64,000 nucleotides of DNA from Vandiemenella viatica (lineage: Eukaryota > Arthropoda > Insecta > Orthoptera > Morabidae). This document shows, in pieces, positions 9,617-21,362 of this stretch. How positions within the stretch are numbered: the first letter of the stretch is position 1; the number at the start of each line of letters is the position of its first letter. The notes below the pieces were generated by a model. That model saw only the letters and a list, made by a program, of their open reading frames with translations, searched no databases and had not been told where the DNA came from. The position numbers and the translations under genes are program-made. Location: positions 15,362,148-15,426,147 of the forward strand of contig CM061914.1 of assembly GCA_031002005.1 (NCBI GenBank). Reading direction: 5' to 3'.

Positions 9617-11144
9617 GATACGGGGGTTAAGATATACAAGCTTACTCCGAGCTACGTCCGTTCGAGTAGCGTAATGAGTAGATTGACGTCTTACGGTTGC
9701 CATCTAGCTATTAACCATAATTAGAAAAGGTAGGTGGTCAAAATAAAGTTAACTGTAGCCTCAAAATAAATTTAACAATACGGTATCTTCCAAATTTAAC
9801 AATATTTCCATGACCTATTTACAGCAATCGGATTCTTCTTCTCCAAAATTAATAATTTAGATCGCAGGTTTGGATAAGTGAAACCAGGCACAGTTGACTC
9901 CCATAACCCGATAACTTGAGTCAGTTACGTCGAGAGTAAGCCAACTTTCCCACACTATCACCGGTGTCGCACGTCACACCGACATGGCCGTGAGCCTCGC
10001 ACCTGTGGCATGGAAATGCACAACTTCGCAGGTTCTCCCAGTTAACTCAAATTTTTTATGGTGGGTAGTTCAAGGTCTAAATGTCAAAATCAATCCTAGT
10101 CAAAATTTTTGTACCTTCAATAGTTTAACTTTAAAAATTGTTAAAGTGATTCTGCCAAAAATTTACTTTCATATCCAAATTTTTTAAGCTATTGAGCTGA
10201 GTCTAGTTTTAAAGTGATCTGCAGCAGTTCCTTTTTCTTTTGTTATATAAGCTGGCCTAGTCACAATTCCTTAACTTTGTGTAATTCAAAATATGAAACG
10301 TAAAAAAATGATATCTCCTAAAGTATTAAGGTTACTGAGCTGATATGTGTCTTAAATGATTCTGCATCAAAATTACCATCTACCATTAAGTTTTGGGATC
10401 TCTAACTAAGTTCCTTCATGTGGTTTCAATTTTCGTTGATTTGACTTGCAAGTCTATCTTTTGAAATCTTAAAACAGGTAGTGGCCATTTGCGAGGATTT
10501 AAAATTAATCTACTTTTTCCGATTTAACCCAAAATACTGCATGGATTTTGATAAAACTTATGTATTTTGTGCAGGGAGAATTCTCCTTTCATTTAATTAT
10601 GCTCCCATCTCTGAATTTGATTGCATTCTCTTACCTAAAATTTGAACTTTCATCACATGTTTGATGCTTTTCCTCAAAACCTTTCAAAAACAACACTTAA
10701 CTTTAATTGATCCCTCTCAAACTTTTGCATAATGTGTAACAAAAATTTACACATCTCCTGAGCTATAAATGGTTCTTGTAGCTAGAAAACTATGCTCTCA
10801 GGAATTATTTGAGTGAATTTATGATTTCGGAAACTGGGGGGGATTTTTTTTTTAATGCAAATATCTTGTCAGTGCGATTTTCTACCTATATTTTGTTTTG
10901 CTTCTTGTGACCTAAAGTATGTCTGAAAATTACTGCAGCCACTTCTATGCAGAAATAAGAAGTTTTCCATTATATGGCTCAAATTTATATACGTTACGAT
11001 GTGATATCACTCTATACCTCTGCTTAACTCTTCAAATTTGTAAGAAAATGACTTCAAACATGATCTGCAATAGAATATAAGTTATCTTGATGCTCTTTAA
11101 ATAAATTTTGTTGATGTAATGACAAAATTTAGGTTATATTACAA
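9617..11144. mobile_element. Unidentified 1.5-kb insertion inside family 1 LINE
   Basis: The LINE homology stops near 9,616 and resumes near 11,145. Imperfect copies of the same target (GTTTGTCAGAAACAAAC at about 9599 and GTTTCCAAAGACAAACC at about 11145) flank it, so it looks like an insertion with a target-site duplication of roughly 15-18 bp, since diverged. The insert is AT-rich with no coding potential. It contains recurring GAGCTGA...TGATCTGCA/TGATTCTGCA phrases (about 10,190 and 10,328), suggesting decayed internal repeats. The family is not recognised. Confidence 0.5.
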
Positions 11145-12455
11145 GTTTCCAAAGACAAACCTAGCAGCTCATCTTTGCTTCTGACTCCTGCACTTGATAC
11201 CAAAACTGTGGGTCCCATAATACACCATCAAATTCTATGTAGGGTCTGACCAAAGTTTTGTTGGCCAGTTTCCTTCCTTCTCTGGTACATCCCCTCATCA
11301 CTACTCTGTCCAATAAATAAAAGATTTTGAAACCTTCTCCTACCATCTGACAAATGTTTCCAGTTATTATCAAATGCTATGCCAAGATATTTACATTTCA
11401 AGTTTTCAACAAGCAGTTCCTTGCCTACTCTATACTTACAATCAACCTTTAGATTTTGATATGTGTAACTAATAACCTTGTATCTTTATTTAATAATATG
11501 TCAACTGCAAACAACCAAACATCTGACTTTAAATTATTAACACAGTCATTCATTAGAATAATAAATAGCAATAGTTCCAATACACTACTCTATGGCATTC
11601 CAAATTTCACTTACACTTATTTTGATACTGTGTTTCTTAATCTAAATATTTACTTTATACCTTTCAATTAGTCTTCTACCCAGCAAAACACTTTTTCATC
11701 CCTCCAATAGTTTTCAACTTATTTAAAACCATTTTATGGCTTACTCTGTTAAATGCTTCAAAAAATCTAGTACTACACTATTAATTTGCACCCCCCCCCC
11801 CCCCCCTCCGTCCATTTCATCTGAAATATCTTGCATATAGCCCACTAATTGAGATTCACGTGAATATCCTTGCCTAAAGCCACAGACATTTCTGAGATGG
11901 TTGCATATCAATCTCTCCATTAATTTACTTATCACTAATGTCACTGATAGTCCTGTAATTTTTACCCCAATTTGTCACACCCCCCCCCTCTTCCCCCCTT
12001 ATGGACCAGTACTGCTATTGCACTTTTCCAGTCCTCTGACAAGCAGCAGACTCAGTGTAAATAACATTTACAGATAGGTATAATGTTGTATCATGCTATC
12101 TTTGAAAAAATCTCTAGTAATATCTACAATAGCCCATTTGTGCTTATTTAGCTTTCTTAGTTCCTTCATAAAACCATTGGAATGAATTTCAATTTTTCCA
12201 ATCTGCCCATTTCTAACTGTGCCAATAAGCTTGTTCTCTGATTTATAACCTCCCAATCCTGAATCATATTCCATAATAGTTGCATCACACCAGTTACTAA
12301 ATATCTCTGCCTTTTGCAAATCATTAGTAAGTTCTTCTTAATCCTGTCTGAATACTTTCCCTGCCCCTCAGTTTTCTAAAATAGTTAAGAAATTTCTAGA
12401 TGCACCATTCAGCACCAATAATATTCTTCATAAACTTCTCTTTAGCATTATTATT
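11145..12455 (-). pseudogene. Family 1 LINE reverse transcriptase relic
   Basis: RT of a CR1-like non-LTR element, read right to left. It shows a diverged N-terminal RT segment, KLMERL and GFRQGYSRESQLVGYM (palm), a poly-glycine stretch produced by a homopolymer C-run, LDFLKHLTE (from a DF-KAFD block), and KTLVRPYIEFDGVLWDP. The FADD-containing section is not recognisable, being in the diverged 11,380-11,740 part. Frameshifts and stops throughout make it a dead copy. Confidence 0.7.
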
Positions 12456-13090
12456 TGCTGAGATTGATTACTATAAAGTAAATATCACAATTGGGGTGTT
12501 AATCTTTGATGTAGCAGTTTGATTTTTGCTTTCCCTGTATTGCAGTGTATGATATATCAGGAAATTGAATAAAGAAATAAAAAAACATAGTCAAAAACCA
12601 TCGGAGCGTTTATGTGTGATGTAGGGTGTTTTTTGGTGGGTATTTTTTGAGGTTAAGGAAAGAACGCTTATCTTAGATGTAGTATGATCTGTTAGCTTAA
12701 CTGTTCTGGTTGCAAACAGATTATAATTTCATGCTCCCTTCCCAGATCACATAGGGTGATAAGATATATTGCAATTTTTAAGTTATATGATAAGCTTTCA
12801 AATTTGGAACACTCCATGCAGATTGGTTTGGAAGTTTTTGAGTGGTGCAGTAACACTGGTACAGACAGATACAGCCCACTAAAAGATTTAAAGTTGTAGA
12901 GAGAGAGTGTTTCCCTACAATATCTATTAATTTCATGACATCCATCTGGACATTATATCAAAGTCTCTCTTTTTCTGCTCTGCAATAGCACAGGCTTTGC
13001 AGTTGAACAAACCACTCAGGCACTATCTAGTGAATCTTTTATTATACTCAGTAACAGATATTTTATTTTATATCTGGGATTTGTACTTGA
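12456..13090. other. AT-rich DNA without a recognised feature
   Basis: No open frame or repeat recognised. A run with AATAAAGAAATAAAAAAA near 12,568 resembles a decayed poly(A)/retroelement tail. Confidence 0.4.
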
Positions 13091-13720
13091 CCATTTATCA
13101 CAGTCATTTATTATACTTCTCAAGTAGAGGAAGGTGTGTTCTATAGTTGACAAATGAATTTATTTTTCAACATAGTCTCCCATTAATTGAATGCATTCTG
13201 TCCAGTTTCTCAAATGAATGAATTCCATCCTCGAAGTGCAATTCAAGAAGATTTGGGAAAATAGCCATCTACAGCTGCTATAACCTCTTCATCTGAATTG
13301 AAGCATTTTCCAATCAAAAATTTGTTTAGACTTTTAAATAGGTGGAAGTCAGAGGAGGATAGATTCCAAAAAATTTGTACCTCAGAGCTCCTATTTTTCT
13401 CATTTCCAAAGCATTTGTATGAGCAAATGCAATATTCTGATGAAAGAAGATAATCCAGGACACTTTCCAAGATTATTAAGAATCACTTTTGCATCCCAGA
13501 AAACACTGGCTATGATCCTTCTGAGAAATTAAATTTATGCAGAGACACTGGGCTCAACCCATTTTTTTGAATACCATATCATTTGTGTTGTATAGCGTTG
13601 CATCCACATCTCATCCATACTACCAAATCCATATACAAAATTGAAATGTTATTTTTTTAAATGGCTGTGACAATTGTTTTCAACATTTAACAAATGTCGA
13701 ACCCATCTTGGACAATGTAT
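13091..13720 (-). pseudogene. Mariner-type transposase relic
   Basis: Minus-strand frame 13243-13470 ends SSDFHLFKSLNKFLIG, then DEEVIAAVDGYF. That matches the C-terminal third of mariner transposases (the PPYSPDLxPxDFHLF and SDEEV..AV..YF blocks). Stop-containing flanks extend the match: to the left a degenerate ...WNKCI..GDYVEK-like end, to the right a diverged W-x-Y and KVIL segment. The family's third catalytic Asp falls in the SSDF block. No terminal inverted repeats are found, so this is an old remnant. Confidence 0.65.
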
Positions 13721-14027
13721 ACCCAATTCTTGATGTAAAATTCACTGATTATCCAGTACCAAATTGTGCACCTTCTCAATGTTGCAGTTTTTGATCCTCT
13801 TTTCTGTTGATCATCATCAAAAGATGTATGATCATGTTTATATTCAACTGCTCTACTTCTTCAGTGTCTTACCGACTTTGAATGAATTTTCGTTAGCAAC
13901 AAACTGTCCATAGAAAGAATTTTATAATGGCAGAGTGGTGCAGTTCATGAACTCCAATGAGACACATACAATAAATTTAGTTCTAAATTCCATACAAAGA
14001 AAATTACTACACAGGTCAGGTAAAAGA

Positions 14028-14029
<2 letters not shown>

Positions 14030-14079
<50 letters not shown>
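14030..14079. repeat. (TA)n microsatellite
   Basis: About 25 uninterrupted TA dinucleotides. Confidence 0.95.
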
Positions 14080-14081
<2 letters not shown>

Positions 14082-16121
14082 TCTCTGTGCCTTATCCTTA
14101 CCTTGTTGCTGATAATATTTCCTTAGTTCCACATCACTAATATATACATAATGGGTTCATTCATTTTAGAGGTGTACACCGTTCACATACTGGATCAAAA
14201 TATTTTTTGAACCTTAATTTTTCATTCAATTCAATCTCAGATTCTTCTACACGTGATTAATTAATTATTAATGTTAAAACATATCTTTGATCTCTCTCAA
14301 AGCATTTCACATGAAATCGCTCTGACTGACTCTAATTTATTTATTGAGCAATGGCCATGCTAGAATTTCAATTTACTCTAACCATCTTTTCTTTTCCCCT
14401 TTGTTATTTCTCAATGTTGCAAATGAAGAAACACATCTCTGAATGTTTTAATATTAGATGGGGCAACAACTCTGGCCACAACACAAATGCGTAAATCAGG
14501 AAATGATATTAAGTATGTCAGACCAAGATCACCACTTGATCATTGAAGGCTCAGAAATATGTAACAGCTCTCTCTAATCAGGTTATTAACACACTATTTT
14601 GGATCTCATATGACCATTTAGAACTAAACAGAGAGTAATAAATGGTGATAAAATTCAGACCACTAGTAAATAATGAGATGTAAGGAAAAAATCTTGTTAT
14701 TTCAGTGCTACCTTAATTCAAATGATAGCAACAAGTAAGGCACCAAAAAAGACAAATTTTTGTGATAGCAGGATTAATTTTTCTTGTTGATCTACGAAAA
14801 TTAGTTTAATTTATTTTAAATGCAATTATTTGGAGCTAACCTAATCAGCAGCTACATCTTTGGTGATAAATGCATTTAAATGAATAACTATTTCCATTAA
14901 AATGTGAGGGACATGCTTATATATGCTTTTATATAATTAAATTCAGAGCCTCAAAAGAAGGATCAAACTAATGATTTCACGTACTGTTGATGATTATCAT
15001 CTTTGCTTTAATCAAAATTAGAAGAACTTCTTCTTGAGAAAATTGAACCATAGAGCTAGAGGGTAATTAAGTGACATTGTTAATTATATTACATTATACT
15101 GCTTTCAGCAAGACTGCACCGTCTCTGGTTGTGCTATCGTTTGACTGTGTATGTTGACAGCTTCTCACAAAACAGCGATTTTGCATCATCAGCTAAGTCT
15201 TTGTAGACTTAATTACTTTAAAAAATTTAAATATCATTTGAACTCTTATGATTATTGCTAGCAAGAATAATTATCTAAGATTACTCCATAAATAACAGTT
15301 TTTAAACTTCACATCATTGTTGCTAAGTTCTCTTTGCTAGTTATTGCACGTTTCACTTAGTTAAATTTAGCATAAGCTTGATAGTTAGATTGATTTGTAT
15401 ACTATAGCATAGGTAAACATAGTGGTTTAAGTTATTTCACAGTGTTCAATTTGTTATATACCGTAAAAATCACTAGTTTGAAAGTCGATTGTTAGGGTTT
15501 TTGTATCGTTTTATATTAAGACTATTAGGTTTTAAATTACACAGTTTGTTAATTAATTGGTTCTGGAATAGTAATAAAACAATTAGAAATTAGAAATAAT
15601 AAACATAAGTATTCATTTATAGCATCCAGTTGTTTACCTTAGGTTAATACAATATAGATATTTTAAGTTCTACTATTGATATCGAAACCGAGTTTACAAC
15701 AACAAAAACGTACGTTCTAGTAATTAACCTGTTTTGCGTGAAATATAATTGTGTTTAATTTCCATCTAATACACTAAAATAGAAACTTCCTAGCTTTCTT
15801 TTATAAAAATAAAAACTTTCAGAAGTAACTAATTAGTTGTTATCCACATTAGCACTAAATAGTATCGACTCTTCATCATAACTTGGTTTTGAAATTCATA
15901 AGCTTAAGTTAATTGGTTCTTAAGGAGTTTTTTTACCAGTTATTATTCATAAAGCTTCAATTTAATATACATATTTAGAAAAATTTCAACAGTTTAGTCA
16001 AGTACAGCACCTATAATATTTAATAAAAAAACGTAACAAATATAATATAAACTTCATTAGACTACTTTATAAAATAAATTTAAGGTTTGTTTAGAAGGCG
16101 TTTGAAGTATTTGGGAATATC
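14080..16121. other. AT-rich stretch, no gene seen; may include the family 1 5' UTR
   Basis: Very AT-rich (runs of A, T and TTAATTA). No recognisable coding frame. Part of about 15,100-16,121 could be the 5' UTR of the CR1-like element that begins coding at 16,122, but I see no sharp left boundary. Confidence 0.4.
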
Positions 16122-16334
16122 ATGACTGGAAACTGTGGTGCCTGCCGTAGGTAAGTTGCGAAGGGGATGGGTTGTAGTTGGTGTAAGAAGTGGTTTTACT
16201 GGGCATGTGGGGACGAGGAAATGGGGGATATAAATGAGGCTCTCCCATGGTTTTGTTCACTTTGTCTTAGGGATGATAGGATGTGGGAGATGGGCGAAAT
16301 GACCAGGGAGTTGCGTGAAAGGATCAGGGTTCTT

Positions 16335-16515
16335 GAGGCTCGTCCTGTGGAGGCTCAGACTCTGCAGGCGTGGCCTGTGGTGGCCTCGCCTGTGGAGGTT
16401 CAGCCTGTGGAGGCTCAGCCTGTGGAGGCTAAACCTGTGGAGGCTCAGCCTATGGAGGCTCAGACTGCGCAGGCACAGCCTGTGGGGGCTGAGCTTGTTG
16501 AGGCTCATGCTGTAG
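16335..16515 (+). repeat. 15-bp tandem repeat encoding PVEAQ units
   Basis: About a dozen degenerate CCTGTGGAGGCTCAG units encode PVEAQ, PVEVQ, PMEAQ, PVGAE and the like, forming a flexible linker between the zinc finger and the esterase-like domain of ORF1. Units are multiples of 3, so the frame is kept. Frames on other strands over this stretch are artefacts of the repeat. Confidence 0.85.
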
Positions 16516-16878
16516 AGGGTGAAAGTAGAGATAGTGGGTTGGAGGAAGTTGAGAAGGATGGGTGGGAGCTGGTAACAGGTCGTAGGAGAAATATAGTAAA
16601 CAGGGCGAAGAAGCCAGTTACCTCAGTAATTGTGGGGAAAAATAGGTTTGACCTGTTGCCAGAGTCAGGAGGAGAAGAGCCCCATGTAGATGTAGGAGTA
16701 GGTAAGATGCAGCATGCCTTTAGGAATAAGGGCATGCAAGGCAAGAATAGGAAGAAAAGGGTTCTGCTGCTAGGTAGTAGCCATGGGAGAGGTGTAGGCC
16801 CTCTTCTGCAGGATCAGTTAGGTACAGGTTACCAGGTCACAAGTTTTTTCAAACCTAGTGCAACATTAGGTCAGGTAA

Positions 16879-17879
16879 TCTATATCTATAAAACAAAAAC
16901 CAGACATATTGGCCGTATAAAAACTAGGAAACTACGGGGCAGATTTTGATGGAGTTTTTGCCATTTTAAAGCTTAGAATTTTAATTCACTTGTCTGGCAT
17001 GTCTTATGTTTCAACGTTAAATAAAGTAGGAGCATTAAATGAAATTCTGAACGTACGGTGAGAAATTCCACAGGAGGAATCACCAGATGCCGCATACTCC
17101 GCACTAAACACACAACACAATGTCTCTGACCATAGCCTTTAATTAAAGCAATAATATAACTTATATTAATAACTATTTTGCACACTGAAGAAAACTTTAA
17201 GTATTCTTTCTTTTAATTTGATATATTCAATTTTTAAAAGCCATAGTTTGAAGTATTCTTTCCTTTAATTCGGGATATCAATTTTTAAACGACACAGATA
17301 GCCATAAAAACAACAGATTTTCTTTAAGCACAATCTCTGGACAATATCTCTGGCCTTCAGCATTAGTCTTCTGTTTATGATAATATTATTCCGGATTCAA
17401 TTTTGATATTTTATCTGCAGAGTTAAAGGATCTGGCGCTTCGAGCCACAAGTATATCCATTCACTTAGCAGCTGAATCAAACGCGAGTTTTTAACATAAT
17501 CTAGGGTTAATTAAATATTCCACTTATATTTTTCTGGGATCGCACTGTAAGTGGAATATTTAATTAATGTGATGCCTGCTAAAAGCATAAAATGTTGTAT
17601 AATCTAGGGTTGTTCAGTAATGTAGTAATGAAATTTCTTAACCAAATTATCGAAACTTGAAATACATGAATCTTTTCGGACAAATGAAAATAGTATACGT
17701 GCAAATAAACTTCAGCCCACCAGTTTCATGGTAGGGGTCGGGTGAATGTAAGTTTGCTTTAATTCCAAAAGAGTTTGCGCATATTTTATGAAACTTTGTA
17801 CAAATGTTTTGCAGGAATAAAAATAGGGTATGGTTAAATCTATGCCAACTATACCCGGCAACACCGGGAACTCCGCTAG
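16879..17879 (+). mobile_element. Non-autonomous Helitron, 1001 bp
   Basis: Starts TCTATATCTATAAAAC and ends with a CCCGG-CAACA-CCGGG hairpin (17854-17868), a short spacer and CTAG. It lies precisely between a host A (16878) and T (17880), the Helitron A/T target, without target duplication. It splits ORF1 of the CR1-like LINE, and excision of exactly these bases restores the ORF1 frame, which confirms both ends. No Rep/helicase coding is present, so it needs an autonomous partner. Confidence 0.88.
17496..17611. repeat. Palindrome flanked by 13-bp direct repeats inside the Helitron
   Basis: TTAATTAAATATTCCACTTA at 17507-17526 is perfectly inverted at 17548-17567 with a 21-nt loop. Copies of ATAATCTAGGGTT lie at 17496-17508 and 17599-17611. 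Either a small inserted element with target duplication or a local duplication. Confidence 0.8.
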
Positions 17880-18321
17880 TAGAGGATATAGGTTCACTAT
17901 GTAGGAGCTTAACTAAGAATGATAGAGTAGTGATAGTGGGAGGTGCGGGGAATAGTATTGATTGAAACGCGAGTTATAGTATAGAGAGTGACCTGAGGAA
18001 GGTGGTGACGGAGGCACAGCATACCAGGGTGGAGCTCATGCAGGTCCTAAGACGCCATGACCGGCCACAATTGAACTCCGCTGTGAGGCGTGTAAATGTG
18101 GAAACGGAAGTGCTACTTGGGAAAGGCATTAGTTCTGTGTTGGGGGTTGTGCCTGTAAAAACCATAGGTAGGTGGGGTTTCACTAGGCATGGCCTACACC
18201 TAAATAGAAGGGGGAAGGGAGTACTTTCTGAGTTGTTAGCTAAAGCAGTGAGGGAGCCCATTTCCAGTGATGATAGGGTCATGACTGTGCCTTTTTTAGG
18301 TTAGGGGCTGCTGGTGAAGGG

Positions 18322-21267
18322 ATGGAAATAGATGATCAAAGTGATACTGATTGCATAGCCACGATGATAAAGATCATAGATGTTAAAGAAACACATGAAG
18401 TTGCTGAAACAATAACTATCTGGGGTAAAACAGGGAAAGAGGAGATAAATGCTGAAAATGTAAAGCCACTAATAAGGGTGTTAATGGTAAACTGTAGAAG
18501 TATAATGAACAAAGTAATCAAATTTGAAAACTTAATAGAGATATCATAAACCACAAGTAACAATTGGGATAGAGTGTTGGTTAAAAGAAGAAGTACTAGA
18601 CAGTGAGGTTTTTCCTGATGGTTACAGAGTGTACCACAAAGATAGAGGAGCAATTGGTGTAGGAGTCTTCATACTAGTTAGCAAAACCTACCACTGTTCA
18701 CTGGCGTTCATAGATCAAGACCATGAGTTACTTGGGGTAGATTTCTGGGGTAATAAAAAAGAAAAAATCAGAGTGTTGGCTGCTTACCACAGTGGAAGAA
18801 TGACAGATGAATATGAGGCTCTTGGGGATAAATTAAATTCATACTCAGATTTCAGAGGTGAGAATATAATTATCATTATTGGTGTGGATTAAAATTTACC
18901 AGGTGTAAACTGGGAAGGAAATAAGATTAATAACACACGGGAACAAAGATTTTAAATACCTTAATAAGGGAAGGAGGATTTACACAAGTGGTAGAGCAAA
19001 ACACTAGGGGACAAAATATTTTGGATTTATTCCTAATAAAGCCCGATGATATCCTTGTGGGGTTTCAAGTAATGGAAGGAATAAGTGATCATGAGGCAGT
19101 TCTGATGCATATTAGAGGATTCAGTGAACCAGCAACCAAAATTGAAGGGGGAACTAGGTACAATTATAAAAAGGCACAAATTTCAAATTTGAAGAGATAT
19201 TGCAGAGAACGTTTCAACAAATGGAAGGAAGGCACAAGTACAGTAAAGTTAAGGTGGGAAGAGTTCAAGGAGATAATAAGAAAGGGGGAAGAAAAATTCA
19301 TTCCGAAGCAGAAAATAAAGAGAAGCACAGAACCTGTGTACTATAATAGGGAAGTGAGGAGGTTAAAGAGGTTGGTATGAAGAGAACATAACTAAGTTTA
19401 GAGACAGCAGGGTAGTAAGGTAATATTTGAAACAACTAAACAAGGACTTAATAAAGCAAAGAAAGTGGCTAAAGATGGGTTTATGAAGAGTATTGTCAGT
19501 GCAGGAGGACCACTGACTGATGTATCTAGAAATTTCTATGGCTATATCAGGAAACTGAGGGAAAGGGAGGGTGTAGAGACGCTTATAGATAAGGATGTAG
19601 AAGTAGTTACTGAGGATTTGAAAAAGGCAGAGATTTTAATGTAACTGGTTTAGTGAGAGCATTAGGGGACAATGAATCAGAAACGGGAAGGTCTAATTTC
19701 GGAGAACGAGCTTAACAATACTATTAGAAATGAAGATACTAAAAAATTTGAAATTCATCCTGAAGAAATCATGAAGGAAATAAGCAAGCTGAAAAAACAT
19801 AAGGGGGCTGGTGCAGATAATATTACTACAGATATCTTAAAGATAGCCGGATGTGACATTGTACCTTATCTTGAAATATTATTTAAATTGAGTCTGGATA
19901 CTTGCTGCTTACCACAAGGACTGGAAAAGTGCGATAGTAGTACCGATGCATAAAGGAGGGGTGAGAAATAGAGTCGAAAATTACAGGCCAATCAGTTTGA
20001 CTTCAGTGGTAGGTAAATTAATGGAAAGATTGATAATGCAATCCACATCAGAAATGTATGTGAGGAACGTAAGTGGTTTTCAAGTAGGCTACATGGGTTC
20101 AGGCAAGGATATTCATGTGAATCTCAGTTGGTGGGATATATGCAAGATATTTCAGATGAAATGGACAAGGGAGGACAAATTGATAGTGTAGCACTAGATC
20201 TTCAAAGGCGTTTGACAGAGTAAGCCATAAAATGGTAGTAAATAAGGTAAAAACTATTGGAGTGGATGAGAAAGTGATTTGCTGGGTTAGAATAATTTTT
20301 AAAAGGTAGAAAACAGAAAGTTAGGGTGGGAAACTGCGGTATCAAAGGAAGTGGAAGTAAAAATGAGAGTGCCACAGGGTAGCGTATTAGGACCTATTGC
20401 TATTCATTATTCTAATGAATAATTGTGTTGATTGTTTACTATCTGAAATTAGATTGTTTGCAGATGATATAATGCTGTATAAAAGGATCAAAACGATAGA
20501 GGATTGTAAACAGCTTGCAGGGTGATCTGGACAGGATATCTAGTTGGGTTGGTAAACATGGGATGAAGATAAATGCAAAGAAGAGTCAGCTTATTAGATA
20601 CACAAATAAAAAAAAAAGGTTAATTACGAGTATGAATATAAGGTGGGGGAAGAATTGCTTGCTGAAGACTTGAAATGCAAATATATTGGCATTAGATTTG
20701 ATAACAAGTTTAACTGGGCAGTACACATTGGACAGGTGGTAGGAAAAGGTTTCAAAATTCTGCACTTGTTGGAAAGAGTGATGAGAGGATGCATGAGAGA
20801 AGTAAAGGAATTGGGTTACAAAACTTTGGTAAGACCATTGCTCGAATATGGTAGTGTAGTACAGGGACCCACATTTTGAGTATCAAATACAGGAGTTGGA
20901 GAAGGTGCAAAGAAGGGCTGCTAGATTTGTTTCTGGAAATTATCGCAGAATGCAATCAGTGACAGATATGATAAAGGAGCTGGAATGGGATTCATTGCAA
21001 GACAGGAGGAGGATGAGGAGGGTCATGGGAGTGTACAGGGCGTATACTGGCGATGAGGCATGGAAAGATATTGCAGTAGGTATGAAAAGTAGTTCATGGA
21101 AGGGAAAAGATGACCATGACCACAAGCTGGCACTCGATTTCAGGCACAAGGGTGTGGGAATATTTTCTTTTTTAGGTAAGGGTGTCACGGATTGGAATGA
21201 GTTACCAAGGGGAATGATGAATAAACTACCAAAAATATTAAAAGAATTTAAAGTTGAAATTTGTTGA
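18322..21267 (+). pseudogene. CR1-like ORF2: APE endonuclease and reverse transcriptase, broken
   Basis: Copies and inserts the LINE by target-primed reverse transcription. Endonuclease: LMVNCRSIMNKVIKFENL (18322-18549), GYRVYHKDRGAIGVGVF (18629-18892), and LDLFLIKP...EGISDHEAVLM (18988-19380). RT: KKHKGAGADNI and a YLEILFKLSLD region (19672-19953), NYRPISLTSVVGKLMER (19946-20191), VPQGSVLGP-like block near 20,370, catalytic LFADDIMLYK at about 20,455, and KYIGIRFDNKFNW (20643-20879). The C-terminus EKVQRRAARFVSGNYR to WNELPRG (20896-21267) is intact. At least five frame changes and several stops. Confidence 0.88.
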
Positions 21268-21362
21268 GGGCAAATGTAGGTGTGTGCAGGATAGGGGGAA
21301 GTTGGGTGTGTAGGGAAATTGCCACCGGAGCGTGTGCTCCATTGCAATTAAATTAAATTAAA
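21268..21362 (+). repeat. Family 1 LINE 3' UTR and microsatellite tail
   Basis: Contains CCACCGGAGCGTGTGCTCC, then TTGCAATTAAATTAAATTAAATG, i.e. a short (ATTAA)n-type tail at 21345-21362. The same 3' end is found inverted at about 9,205-9,290 and 56,556-56,630. Confidence 0.8.

Larger units (their letters stand above)
9205..12455 (-). mobile_element. CR1-like LINE family 1, antisense, 5'-truncated, with an insertion
   Basis: The left end is the element's 3' end: an (ATTAA)n-type tail at about 9205-9225 and the 3' UTR, both matching in reverse the sense copy ending at 21,362. Minus-strand coding pieces match that copy in order: RT N-terminus (12068-12319), palm region with GFRQGYSRESQLVGY (11741-11944), GKGFKI-like C-terminal region (11161-11373), and IKELQLDSLEDRRR (9479-9600). 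The 5' truncation at about 12,455 corresponds to about 19,455 in the sense copy. The element is split at 9617-11144. It carries many stops and a long C-run (about 11,791-11,808). Confidence 0.8.
16122..18304 (+). pseudogene. CR1-like ORF1: PHD finger plus SGNH esterase, split by a Helitron
   Basis: RNA-binding/accessory ORF1. ATG at 16122 leads directly into CGAC...CSWCKKWFYWACG...WFCSLC, a Cys4-His/Cys PHD-type zinc finger. A TAA at 16152-16154 interrupts it in frame. A PVEAQ-repeat linker follows, then a basic segment and the start of an SGNH hydrolase-like domain (VLLLGSSHGRGVGPLL, with nucleophile-block GSSHG). The domain continues after the Helitron (17880 onward) with IVGGAGNSID, RRHDRPQLNS and the final TRHGLHLNRRGK block. 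A second stop is at 17963-17965. Removing the 1001-bp Helitron restores one continuous frame from 16122 to the TAG at 18302-18304. PHD and esterase modules are both known in CR1-group ORF1s. Confidence 0.82.
16122..21362 (+). mobile_element. CR1-like LINE family 1, sense copy with two ORFs and a Helitron inside
   Basis: Contains ORF1 (PHD-like finger and SGNH esterase-like domain), ORF2 (APE endonuclease plus RT), a 3' UTR with the hairpin-forming CCGGAGCGTGTGCTCC, and a terminal microsatellite of ATTAA units. A short microsatellite tail rather than poly(A) fits CR1-type elements. The 5' limit is uncertain. The Helitron at 16879-17879 is excluded from the element proper, so the coding part is about 4.2 kb. 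Numerous frameshifts and stops show it is inactive. Confidence 0.85.

Noticed and set aside
9617..9720. tRNA-derived SINE head suggested by GTTCGAGTAGC
   Set aside because: Only a loose B-box resemblance, no A box at proper distance, no tRNA fold by eye.
16257..16515. Leu/His- and Leu/Arg-rich frames on both strands
   Set aside because: Shadow frames of the PVEAQ 15-bp repeat.
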